From positions 2,434,611 to 2,498,610 of the forward strand of contig NZ_CH724148.1 in assembly GCF_000153225.1 (NCBI RefSeq): a stretch of 64,000 bases of DNA, written 5' to 3'. The notes under the pieces were generated by a model. The model saw only the letters and a list, made by a program, of their open reading frames with translations. It was not told the origin of the DNA and searched no databases. Both the position numbers and the translations under genes were made by a program. Source of the DNA: Polaribacter irgensii 23-P. Lineage in GTDB: Bacteria; Bacteroidota; Bacteroidia; Flavobacteriales; Flavobacteriaceae. Shown here piece after piece: positions 25,739 to 34,611 of this stretch (within the stretch, counting starts at the first letter, position 1; each line of letters opens with the position of its first letter).

Positions 25739-28700
25739 CTAATTTATTAAGAAAGTACCCACCGCTATTTTATTACGAACATCCTTCAATCGGTATTTAT
25801 AAATTCCTGATGCAAGCTTAGGAATGCTGTAATAAACACTTTGAAAATCATGACCTGTAGGTATTTTTTGAAAATCTACAGTCCTTCCTAAAACGTCAAA
25901 TACTTGAATAAATACGTGTGGAGAGGGCGATTTTAAACGAATGGTAGTGCTGTATTTGAATGGATTTGGATAATTTAGTAATTGCCTGTTTTTTTCAATA
26001 TTTACATCTTGTGCACTAAGCATATCTTGACTGCCAAACGATAATTTTTTTACAGACATCTCAAAAGGAATACTGTTTAGATAGTCTCCAATTATTGAAT
26101 ACACAACTGTTTTAATGTTCTTTATTTGAACTGAATTTCCTGTATTATCAGTAAAGTCTGAAAACGGAATAGAAAAAAATTGCTCTGTACTGTTTGGGGG
26201 TATTACATAGCGGATTCTGTGCTCCCAAGCTCTGTCCTCCTCTTGCATGATTATCAATTCTACAGACTCATTATTGGTCATTGAAAAATTAATGGAATTA
26301 TAAGCTGTCATTTTTAAATTTTGATCACCTGGCAGCAAATGCCTAAATAAGTTAATATTGCCTTTAACATTGCCAGAAACGAAAACATTTCTATCCACTG
26401 CATACAAAGCATCATTATACTCTATGTCCGAAGTAGTGATCTCAAAATCACGAACAGTGGCATAATCCTCTAAATAATCCAATCCCCAGGGCCCGTCGGC
26501 CAAATACAAAGCATCTTTTTGAGCATTACTGTCTTTTTGTAAAGCAAAACCAATATCAAAGATAATACCCGTTTCTATAGACAATATATCGTTATAATTC
26601 CCAGTCAATGCAAAGCTATTATTCATAACAGAGCGATTAGAAACTTCGGTTTCTGCAAAACTTCCGTAAAAATAAACAGCACGTTCCTTTGTTTTATTGA
26701 TAATATTTAAGTTGATAAATCCATTCAAATACGCTCCTGATCTCACAAAAATATTCGGTGTTACATTTTCTATGGCCGTACTTACTAATCCATGTTGTTT
26801 TGTATGCTGGTCAATAATATAATTGGCAATTGAAAACACTTGTGAAAATGAACTTCCCCAAATTTGAAAATTTTGGTAATTTCCAATTGGATATTGATCG
26901 ATATTCCAAAAACTGAACAATTCGTTTTCTAGAGAATTTAATTTTATAGAAAAACTTAAAGTATATTCAATTTCACCTGTTGCGCGTTTAATTGTTGAGC
27001 TAATAATTTGATGTCCACGCGTTACTACCGTTCTTACGTCTTCCAAACTTCCATTATTCAATCTATCGCAAATTACTTTAGAATGGTTGTAGATTTTCCC
27101 CGACGTTGAAGTGGCAAAGACCGCAGATACGCGCATCGCATTTTTATAATAGTCTACCGAAAGAACTTCATCTGCATTGGTGAATCCTAACAAATCATCA
27201 GGGCTGGAAATGAAAGCCGTTTCGGTGCGATACATCCCTGTTGTTGGTAAATATTGTATTAGAGATCTACCTCGTTGTTTTTCACTAAAATTACTTTTAA
27301 CGAACTCTTTTTGATTTTCTAAATATTTCAAGGATTGCCCTTCTTTTTTTCTAATAAAATTCCTTTTTGCGATTAAAGATGCTAAAGAGCCGTTACTTTC
27401 TAATCCGCCATCATTGCCTGAAGAAACGTCATAAGCACTGTTTATATCTGCAAAATTATTGGTGTTTATTTCTTGATACGCGCTTGCGGTTATATAAAAA
27501 ATAGCATCATTAAAATCGTTGTCACAAGAAATATCATCTCTTTTAGCATCTTCGAAACCCAAAACAATCCTTTCATTAACCGCATCCTCTAGCAATACAT
27601 TGTGAAATCTTAGGGATGCCAAACTTTCTGGATTATAATCCGAATTTGAATACAATTCCCACGCACTGTCTCCTATTGATCCATCTGTTGAATTCCAAGC
27701 ATCTGCAAGTAACACCCATCCGATTCCTGTTCCTGCTCCAAAAGTTCCAATATTTACTTTATCCCCAATCTGCAATCCCCCCCCACTAGCAAGTGCAGAA
27801 ATATTTGGAAAAATGATTGTAATTTCGTCTTTTGTTGGCGCTGTGGCCGACGGATTGTTTAAGTCGTAAGTATAAAAACCTAACACATTTTTAGCATCTA
27901 CTCCTTCACTTACAAACGTTACCCAAACATCGGTGTCTCCTTCAATTTTAAGACTAGTATCATAACTAGAGGTAATATATTGAGGATTATAATCAGGCAC
28001 AGGATAATCATTCGGTAGTGAATTGTCTATCGCTTCTTGCGTAGCTGCCGACACAAGATCGCTAGGATCTTCTAAATAGAACGGTGTTCCATTTGAAGAA
28101 TACGTTCCAAGATAATTGTATGATAGTGCAGCAACTGGAAGCGCAGCTGCCATATTATCCACAGCTATGGCACCAGCAGTCGCGTACAATCTGCCTTCTA
28201 GAGCAACGCCTCCAACAGCAGAAACTGCACCTGGATACCCTATAAAAGTACCAAACATTGAAGCACCTGCACCCAAAGCGACCGCACCAATTGCAATCCA
28301 ATAAACATTCTCAGAGGAAGCACCATTGGTAAGAATAATTGACGATCCGGCAGCAGCAGCAAATGCTCCTCCAATTTTAAAAATAAAAACTGCGTCCGAA
28401 TCCCCTTCTGCATCTAATGTTAATGCACCCGTAAGCGTTGCGGCAGCACCTGCGGAATATACGCCTGGAACTAAAGTTTCTCCATTGCCATAGTTGACAA
28501 TATGATTTGCTACCGTTGTGGCTGTATTTTGAAGTTGAATACATGCCGCAGCTAAATCTATAGCGGCTTGCAGCGTTTCGGGATTTGCATTTTCTATGGT
28601 TCCATCTAAAATAGTAGGGGCTCCAAAACCGGCTATTGCACCAGCATGAGAACCAACATTTCCTGTAAATGTTGAAACTCCTGTATTTGCAACGGCTCCT

Positions 28701-29059
28701 GCCCCAGAAAAAATTATAAAATTTGCGGCAGTGCCAAAATCGTATGTTACCGAAGCTAATTTACCAAGGGCAGGTAATAAATTACTTTTTTGCGTTTTAT
28801 TTTCTTGATCCTGAACGCTCTTTAAATCACTCCCAACATTTATGTTTAACAGGTCTCTAGCCAGGTTCCCTTTATTTTTATTTATTTTGGTAAAAGCAAC
28901 AATTGAGGGGGTGTTCACAAATATTTCTTGACTCCCTAATGCAGTGGTGCCTAAAAAACTTTCTATATCGTTCGCATACACCGTTTCAAAAGGATGGTAA
29001 ATTTGGGCATTTGTCGATACAATTAACGTTAAGACAACGATAAAGGTGAGATTTTTCAT
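25739..29059 (-). CDS. Secreted DUF3494 (ice-binding-like) / DUF4114 protein with T9SS sorting domain
   Basis: A 1106-residue exported protein. It has a signal peptide (1-19), a DUF3494 beta-solenoid (about 105-310, very rich in Ala and Gly; LYATAGAIAVDN is a typical repeat end), a DUF4114-like domain (about 370-530; GIGWVLLADAW and the metal-site-like CDNDFNDAIFYI), a long region without a recognised domain (about 560-1020) and a type A T9SS C-terminal domain (about 1030-1106; NYPNPFKYSTTIRL, VFDVLGR, GIYKYRL). It should cross the outer membrane by the type IX system and stay at the surface or be released. DUF3494 proteins bind ice in polar microbes; adhesion is the alternative. A LytTR regulator gene lies 109 bases upstream. 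Confidence 0.85.
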   Translation of the reverse strand: MKNLTFIVVLTLIVSTNAQIYHPFETVYANDIESFLGTTALGSQEIFVNTPSIVAFTKINKNKGNLARDLLNINVGSDLKSVQDQENKTQKSNLLPALGKLASVTYDFGTAANFIIFSGAGAVANTGVSTFTGNVGSHAGAIAGFGAPTILDGTIENANPETLQAAIDLAAACIQLQNTATTVANHIVNYGNGETLVPGVYSAGAAATLTGALTLDAEGDSDAVFIFKIGGAFAAAAGSSIILTNGASSENVYWIAIGAVALGAGASMFGTFIGYPGAVSAVGGVALEGRLYATAGAIAVDNMAAALPVAALSYNYLGTYSSNGTPFYLEDPSDLVSAATQEAIDNSLPNDYPVPDYNPQYITSSYDTSLKIEGDTDVWVTFVSEGVDAKNVLGFYTYDLNNPSATAPTKDEITIIFPNISALASGGGLQIGDKVNIGTFGAGTGIGWVLLADAWNSTDGSIGDSAWELYSNSDYNPESLASLRFHNVLLEDAVNERIVLGFEDAKRDDISCDNDFNDAIFYITASAYQEINTNNFADINSAYDVSSGNDGGLESNGSLASLIAKRNFIRKKEGQSLKYLENQKEFVKSNFSEKQRGRSLIQYLPTTGMYRTETAFISSPDDLLGFTNADEVLSVDYYKNAMRVSAVFATSTSGKIYNHSKVICDRLNNGSLEDVRTVVTRGHQIISSTIKRATGEIEYTLSFSIKLNSLENELFSFWNIDQYPIGNYQNFQIWGSSFSQVFSIANYIIDQHTKQHGLVSTAIENVTPNIFVRSGAYLNGFINLNIINKTKERAVYFYGSFAETEVSNRSVMNNSFALTGNYNDILSIETGIIFDIGFALQKDSNAQKDALYLADGPWGLDYLEDYATVRDFEITTSDIEYNDALYAVDRNVFVSGNVKGNINLFRHLLPGDQNLKMTAYNSINFSMTNNESVELIIMQEEDRAWEHRIRYVIPPNSTEQFFSIPFSDFTDNTGNSVQIKNIKTVVYSIIGDYLNSIPFEMSVKKLSFGSQDMLSAQDVNIEKNRQLLNYPNPFKYSTTIRLKSPSPHVFIQVFDVLGRTVDFQKIPTGHDFQSVYYSIPKLASGIYKYRLKDVRNKIAVGTFLIN

Positions 29060-29127
29060 GATATATAATTTATACCATAAAAGTAAACTCTAAAATAATT
29101 GAGATTATTAATATTCGTCTTTACTCG

Positions 29128-29146
29128 TTTAACGATAGACAACGGG
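29128..29146 (-). promoter_or_regulatory. Candidate LytTR-type operator upstream of the DUF3494 gene
   Basis: On the minus strand CCCGTTGTCTATCGTTAAA contains two CGTT cores 10 bases apart; CCCGTTGTC resembles the AlgR/LytTR half-site. The 8-mer TTTAACGA here recurs at 33348-33355 upstream of the kinase gene. The spacing is not the usual 21-22 of LytTR pairs, so this is tentative. Confidence 0.25.
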
Positions 29147-29168
29147 TAAGATTTTCAAGGACGAACTG

Positions 29169-29876
29169 CTAAAGTAAGTCTAAACGCTTCATTAATTCCG
29201 GTCTTTTAGAACGGCTCACAGGAATAACATCTTTTTTTATAAGCACACTGTTGTCTTCAATATCAATAATTTTTTTAATATTGATTATAAAAGACCGATG
29301 AATTTTTAAGAACAAAGAATCAGGTAACTTTTCTTCTATTTTTTTTAGTGTCGAGTGTACAATGTAGTCTTTATTTTCAGTTTTTATTTTAATATAATCT
29401 CCTTTAGCCTCTATCAAATAAATACTTGGAAGATCTATTTTTATTAACCGTCTATCGATACTTACATAGAAATCATTTTCAATTTCTTTTACGCTGGAAT
29501 TAGGTTCACTTGAGATAAAGGTTAAATTTTTACGCTTTGCTTTCTCGATTGCCTTCTTAAAACGATCAGATTGAACTGGTTTTAGTAAATAATCAACTAT
29601 AAAATCATATTCAAAAGCCTCAATTGCAAAATTAGGGTTTGAAGTAATTAATATAATTTTTGGCGGATTTTTCAAGCTTCTGATAAAATCCAATCCATTA
29701 AATTTTGGCATGTGAATGTCTAAAAAAATAAGATCTACTCGATTTCTATTTAAATACTTTATCGCTTCTATAGCATTGGGAAAGTCCTCCAAAACTTCTA
29801 ATGAATCAATTTCATCACAACGCGTTTGTAGAATAACCCTAGCAATCTTTTCGTCATCAATAATAATACATTTCAT
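29169..29876 (-). CDS. LytTR-family response regulator
   Basis: A 235-residue DNA-binding response regulator: receiver domain (about 1-120; D8-D9, phospho-acceptor D53 in FLDIHMP, T/S near LITSN, KP in LLKPV) and a LytTR domain (about 135-235; YLIEAKGDYIKIKTENKDY, FLKIHRSFIINI, IPVSRSKRPELMKRL). LytTR regulators bind promoters as beta-domains and often control surface and extracellular products. It lies 5 bases after the Hpt gene and is followed after 109 bases by the DUF3494 gene, a likely target. Confidence 0.92.
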   Translation of the reverse strand: MKCIIIDDEKIARVILQTRCDEIDSLEVLEDFPNAIEAIKYLNRNRVDLIFLDIHMPKFNGLDFIRSLKNPPKIILITSNPNFAIEAFEYDFIVDYLLKPVQSDRFKKAIEKAKRKNLTFISSEPNSSVKEIENDFYVSIDRRLIKIDLPSIYLIEAKGDYIKIKTENKDYIVHSTLKKIEEKLPDSLFLKIHRSFIINIKKIIDIEDNSVLIKKDVIPVSRSKRPELMKRLDLL

Positions 29877-29881
29877 AAAGT

Positions 29882-30199
29882 TTAAATCGTTTTAATATAT
29901 GCTGTTATTGCCATTAATACTTTTTCAAACGCTGCTTTTCCCTTTAAATCTGAGTTTCTAAGATTGTATTCAAATACGTTTGCAATTTCATACCCTTCAA
30001 TTAAACCTAAAATACTAATTTTATGTTTAACTCTATGGATAATTTCCGCTATTCTAGAAAAATCACCTGATTCAATACTCTTACAATACTCCTTTTTTTC
30101 CTCTGGAAACTCTGTTTTTATAATGTGTATTAGTTCTTCTTTAACAGCAGCATCTCCTGCTGCCAATTGATTGATATACTTTAAATTTGGAGATTCCAT
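29882..30199 (-). CDS. Histidine phosphotransfer (Hpt) domain protein
   Basis: A 105-residue all-helical protein. IIHRVKHKISILGL is a variant of the Hpt signature (HxxKG in the consensus), with H55 the probable phosphorylated histidine; the usual KG is KH. Stand-alone Hpt proteins relay phosphate between receivers. It lies 5 bases upstream of the LytTR regulator and 111 bases after the kinase gene, so a kinase-receiver-Hpt-regulator relay is suggested by gene order. Confidence 0.82.
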   Translation of the reverse strand: MESPNLKYINQLAAGDAAVKEELIHIIKTEFPEEKKEYCKSIESGDFSRIAEIIHRVKHKISILGLIEGYEIANVFEYNLRNSDLKGKAAFEKVLMAITAYIKTI

Positions 30200-30310
30200 A
30201 CTTTTTAATTTTAATTTAGAGCTTATTCTTCTTTCTATTTAACACTAGTTATTGTTTCCAAGAATACATTACTTTAATTAAATCGTTGAATACTTTGCAA
30301 CTATTAAAAT

Positions 30311-33217
30311 TTACTCCAGTGTTCTTGTGCTTTTTTTCCATGCATTCTTTTCACTTTTTTTTTTCAAAGTAAAATAAAAAGTGGACCCTTTATTTAATTC
30401 ACTATCCAACCAAATATCACCTCCATATAATTTTACTATTTTTTTTACAATGGATAAACCGATGCCAGTAGATTCTTTATTTTTATTTAATGAATGGAAA
30501 ATTTTAAAAATTTTATGATGATATTTTTTCTCAATCCCAATTCCATTATCTTTCACCGAGAATTGATAAAATGAATCTTTTTCAATACAATTTATTGCTA
30601 CAATACCTTTTTCTTTTTTATTAAATTTAATAGCATTGACTATTAAGTTTTGGAATAATTGTTGAAACTTTGTTTTATCTCCCTTTACTATAGGTAAATT
30701 TGAGGAGGTATAAATGGTGAATTTTTCTGGAATAACTAGCGTGTTTTTTATCTCCTCAAGAAGTTCATTTAAATCAACACTTTCTTCTTTGTGCAATACG
30801 GTCCCTGCAATAGAGTATTTTAAAATATTGGTAATTAACTGATTCATGGTCTCTAATGTGTCTTCAATAAGAGAGATATTCTTTAGTGTACTTTCATCTA
30901 AATTTTTTTTATTGTCAGATTTAATCCAGGAAACTAATGCCTCTATACTTTGCAAAGGAGTTTTTAAGTCATGAGAAACGGTATGTGCATATTCATCCAA
31001 TTCATCATTACTCTTTTCTAATTTTTTAAGAAGTTGATCGTTTTTTATTTCTACTTTTTTACGCTCTTTTATACTGATCGCTGTTGTTAACTTTATGGAA
31101 ACTAAACTGGCAATACTCTCCAATGTCTTAATGTGCTCGGCAGTATAATGATTCTTTTGTTTGTGTTCAGAATCAATAATGCCAATAGCTTTTCCATTAC
31201 TCATAATAGGCACCGTTATTTCTGAAAATCGCCTTTCTTGATCCATAACATACCGCGGGTCTTTAGAAGTATCTTTAATACATTCGGATATTCCTGAATT
31301 TGCGACACTTCCCACGATACCTTTTCCTTTTGCGAGTACTAGTTTATTTATAATTTTGTTTTTACCGGCTAACTTATCTCCAAAGACTGCAATCTGTTCA
31401 ATAATCTCTTTTTCAGTATCTACCAAATAAATAACGCAATCATCTGAATCTAAATAACCCGCAATATTGTTTACAATTTCCCAGGCAATCTCTGTAATAT
31501 CAGTTTTATCTAAAATTGATTTGGTTAAATTATTTATTAAATCAATGATCAATGTTTTCTCTATTTCTGAAGTAATATCTTCAATGAACACCACTTGATG
31601 TTTAATATTTCTATTTTTATCTCTAACTATATTCACATTTGTTTTTGTCCAAATACCTGAGCCATCTTTCTTTTTGTATCTCTTTGTAAATACAAAATTA
31701 TCAGTGTTACGCAAATTAACCTGTCTTATATAAGCCTTAAAAGATGCAGAATCTTCAGGAAAAGATAGGTCACTGATAGAAGAATTACTTAATTCTAACT
31801 CCGTATATCCAAGCATATTTTGAATCGTCGCGTTGGTTTTGATTATGCGTCCACGATTGGTTAAAACAATGCCCATAAAAGTGTTGTGCACAATTGTATC
31901 CAACTCATATTTTTTTTGTGCGAGTAACTCCTCATTTTGTTTCGCTTTTGTAATATCTAGGTGAATGCCAATAGCACCTATGATTGCGCCATTGAGATCA
32001 TAGTTAGGCGCACCACTTACTAATAAATTTCTAAAACTTCCTCCTTTGTTTCTTATTTTAATCTCGTAGGAAGAAGATTCTCCATTATGGCGCTTATCAC
32101 TTTCTATTTTCACACGATCGATGTCATTCACGAGCTCAAATGTCTCTTTCCCTTTTTTCCCCAAAAGTTCCTTTTGAGAAGCACCGCACATATCCATAAA
32201 ACTTTGGTTTACCATTACAATTTCATCCGCGGTATTCACTTCTATCAAACCGAGATTCATATTCGCAATAATGCTGCTGTACTTCAATTTTTGAGCCTCC
32301 AAACTTTTACGATACTTCTTTCTTAAGGTGATGTCTTTGTAGGTCCATAGGTGCCCCTTGTATCGCTCTCCTTGTAAAACTGGGATAAAATCCCGCTCTA
32401 AAATGGTTCCGTCAACCATCGTTATTTCGTCTCCTATCACCGGTCGTTTTTTCTCTAAAATACTGCGCACTCTGGCATTAAAAACTTCTGATTCTTTGAA
32501 TAGGTGATTCACATTTCCCAAGGTGGCAAAACAATCTACTCCTATCAAAAAACTTGGTGATTGGGAAATTTGAAAGAGCTTACAAAATTTAGTGTTCGTT
32601 AAAATTATTTTACCCTTTTCATCTTCTAACAACACACCGTAATCTAAATTTAAAATAAGGAATGCTAACCTATTCTCTGACTCTTTAAGTAAATCCTCCT
32701 CTTTTTTTTCAGCAGTAATATCTCTAATAATTCCTTGCACTCCAATTGGCTCATTGTTGAGATCCTTCACCACATTCCCGTTAACCTGAATCCACTTTAC
32801 TTGTTTCTCTTTTGTTAACGCTCTAGTTCTGTAATTCGCAAATACAGCTTCTTTAAATAAAGTGCTAAAGAATTTGATTCCATACGCCAAATCATCCGGA
32901 TGGATTAAGTCGGTAGCAGAAAGTCTTTGTGTATTTTTATCATATCCAAAAAAGTCAAGAGCAACGCCATTCATTTTAACAACATACCCCGAAAGGTCTG
33001 TCCGAATGTAGCCGTCATTAATGTTTTCGAAAGCACCTTCTAACGCAAGATTTTTTTGAGTAATGATATGCTTTAACTTCGTATTAATCTTTTTTAATTC
33101 ACCTTTTAAAAGAAGTACCTCCTGTATTTTCTCCTCTAATTTTTTTTCTGCAACATTTCTGGCCGCTTCAACTCTCTTAATCGATTTTTCGGTTTTGCCT
33201 TTCTTTTCTGAGTCCAT
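30311..33217 (-). CDS. Soluble multi-PAS/GAF sensor histidine kinase
   Basis: A 968-residue kinase with no membrane segment or signal peptide. It opens with a coiled coil (about 5-55), followed by four PAS-type domains (about 55-175, 180-300, 305-425, 430-555), a GAF domain (about 560-715), a HisKA dimerisation helix with H749 in HTVSHDLKTPL, and a HATPase domain (N box NLIVNAIKFN; KDNGIGI; TGIGLSIVKKI). It lacks a fused receiver, so phosphate would pass to separate receivers such as the CheY-like protein upstream or the LytTR regulator downstream. The ligands of the sensor domains cannot be told from sequence; they should be cytoplasmic. Confidence 0.92.
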   Translation of the reverse strand: MDSEKKGKTEKSIKRVEAARNVAEKKLEEKIQEVLLLKGELKKINTKLKHIITQKNLALEGAFENINDGYIRTDLSGYVVKMNGVALDFFGYDKNTQRLSATDLIHPDDLAYGIKFFSTLFKEAVFANYRTRALTKEKQVKWIQVNGNVVKDLNNEPIGVQGIIRDITAEKKEEDLLKESENRLAFLILNLDYGVLLEDEKGKIILTNTKFCKLFQISQSPSFLIGVDCFATLGNVNHLFKESEVFNARVRSILEKKRPVIGDEITMVDGTILERDFIPVLQGERYKGHLWTYKDITLRKKYRKSLEAQKLKYSSIIANMNLGLIEVNTADEIVMVNQSFMDMCGASQKELLGKKGKETFELVNDIDRVKIESDKRHNGESSSYEIKIRNKGGSFRNLLVSGAPNYDLNGAIIGAIGIHLDITKAKQNEELLAQKKYELDTIVHNTFMGIVLTNRGRIIKTNATIQNMLGYTELELSNSSISDLSFPEDSASFKAYIRQVNLRNTDNFVFTKRYKKKDGSGIWTKTNVNIVRDKNRNIKHQVVFIEDITSEIEKTLIIDLINNLTKSILDKTDITEIAWEIVNNIAGYLDSDDCVIYLVDTEKEIIEQIAVFGDKLAGKNKIINKLVLAKGKGIVGSVANSGISECIKDTSKDPRYVMDQERRFSEITVPIMSNGKAIGIIDSEHKQKNHYTAEHIKTLESIASLVSIKLTTAISIKERKKVEIKNDQLLKKLEKSNDELDEYAHTVSHDLKTPLQSIEALVSWIKSDNKKNLDESTLKNISLIEDTLETMNQLITNILKYSIAGTVLHKEESVDLNELLEEIKNTLVIPEKFTIYTSSNLPIVKGDKTKFQQLFQNLIVNAIKFNKKEKGIVAINCIEKDSFYQFSVKDNGIGIEKKYHHKIFKIFHSLNKNKESTGIGLSIVKKIVKLYGGDIWLDSELNKGSTFYFTLKKKSEKNAWKKSTRTLE

Positions 33218-33538
33218 TGCCTTTTTGTTAATGATCAGTTTTTATCTCCAGTCTTTATATTTCCTTTTATAAACGTTGGCAATAGGCCGGTTGATCTCTT
33301 TCTGAAATCCAAACGCCACTTCTAATTTACTAATAAATTTAGACTTTTTTAACGAGTTACATAATACGTGTTGCGGTTAAAGAATGTCTGCAAAATTTTA
33401 ATAGATACCTCGCAAAATTCTATATTTATTAAGGCAATTCAATATACACAAGATTTTGTTTTGAAATGCACAGCACTTGCATCCACACGTTTTGACTGAA
33501 TTTTCTATAACCTCTAAAATAGGTAGTAATTATATTTT
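33218..33538. other. Gene-free interval upstream of the kinase
   Basis: 321 bases hold no convincing gene. It should contain the kinase promoter on the minus strand. TTTAACGA at 33348-33355 repeats an element found before the DUF3494 gene. No hairpin terminator was seen after the CheY-like gene. Confidence 0.5.
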
Positions 33539-33949
33539 TTAACTTTTTATTTCGTTGATACTCCAATAAGACAATACATTTTGAATTTTATCGATATAGT
33601 CGTTGTATTTTAGGGGCTTTACGATGTATCCAGATACGCCTATTCTGTAGCATTCCTCAATGTCTTTTTGATTGTCAGAAGTTGTTAAAATAACCGTAGG
33701 AATGTGCTTGAGCTGCTCGTTATTTTTTAAGATTGACAGAAACTCTAATCCACTTATTCTAGGCATATTTAGATCTAATAAAATTAAATCTGGCCATCTT
33801 AGCGCATCCTCTAAAATTTCCAGCGCTTCCTCACCGTTGTTGGCCACATTAACTGTGTGTTCTAATCCTAACGATAAGATAGTTCTTTCCATTTTCATGA
33901 TTTCTATCAAGTTGTCCTCGATAAGCAACACGCTGAGTATATTTTCCAT
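33539..33949 (-). CDS. CheY-like single-domain response regulator (Rcp1 type)
   Basis: A 136-residue receiver with no output domain. It has E11-D12, the phospho-acceptor D59 (LILLDLNMPRISGLEF), the TT of VILTTSD and K113-P114 (IVKPL). The sequence style is that of the small regulators paired with PAS/GAF or phytochrome-like kinases. It lies upstream of the large PAS/GAF kinase in the same direction. It may shuttle phosphate to the Hpt protein at 29882-30199. Confidence 0.9.
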   Translation of the reverse strand: MENILSVLLIEDNLIEIMKMERTILSLGLEHTVNVANNGEEALEILEDALRWPDLILLDLNMPRISGLEFLSILKNNEQLKHIPTVILTTSDNQKDIEECYRIGVSGYIVKPLKYNDYIDKIQNVLSYWSINEIKS

Positions 33950-34082
33950 AAAAAAAATTTCTTATTAGCGAAAATAGGTGTTTACGAACCCAATAAATTA
34001 TAACGTTGACGAAACGAATTAAAATATAGACAAGAGGCATAAAAGTAAAGATGAGCGGTAAAAAAGCAGGTTTTAATGGTTT

Positions 34083-34550
34083 TTAAGAAATCAATTCATT
34101 AAAATACTCAAATATTTCTCCTTTAGAGATCACACTTCCTTTTTCTATCAAGTCAAATACTTCTATATTTCGTTCCCCTTTGTAAGGTTTTGAACCTTTA
34201 AAAATTTCAACAGCGTTGTCCAAAGGATTTTGCATCAACCATTCAAATCCTTTTTGTTCCAATAAGTTAATATCTTTACTAATTTTTATAGCAATTCTAT
34301 GGATCTCTTCGTTTTCACATTTAAATAAATTTACTGATTTTTCTGAAAAATGTTCAACATACGCAGTCTTTGTAAGTACGTCATCCCAAACAACATCAGA
34401 AAAAACATTCATTTCTTCTGTTGCCACCACTGGTTTTTTCTCCTTAATTTGCTTCCATTCTTTCGCATCAATACTTTGTGATGCTAGGAATAGTGAAAAT
34501 TCTTCGTGTAACCCTTTAAATTGTTCTGTAGTAAGCTGTCTATATTTCAT
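34083..34550 (-). CDS. DUF6495-like conserved hypothetical protein
   Basis: A 155-residue acidic, probably cytoplasmic protein without signal peptide or membrane segment. The opening MKYRQLTTEQFKGLHEEFSLFL and the middle VVWDDVLTKTAYVEHF are characteristic of a small flavobacterial family that I recall as DUF6495; the assignment is from memory. The function is unknown. It lies just after the terminator of the TonB-dependent receptor gene, so it has its own promoter. Confidence 0.6.
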   Translation of the reverse strand: MKYRQLTTEQFKGLHEEFSLFLASQSIDAKEWKQIKEKKPVVATEEMNVFSDVVWDDVLTKTAYVEHFSEKSVNLFKCENEEIHRIAIKISKDINLLEQKGFEWLMQNPLDNAVEIFKGSKPYKGERNIEVFDLIEKGSVISKGEIFEYFNELIS

Positions 34551-34558
34551 ATAATGTC

Positions 34559-34587
34559 AAAAAAAAAACCGCCCTGTATGGGCGGTT
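34559..34587 (-). terminator. Rho-independent terminator of the TonB-dependent receptor gene
   Basis: An 8-bp perfect stem (AACCGCCC/GGGCGGTT) with a 5-base loop is followed on the minus strand by a run of ten T. It begins 25 bases after the receptor stop codon. Confidence 0.9.
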
Positions 34588-34611
34588 CAAATATCTAACT
34601 TTTTTAGTAAA

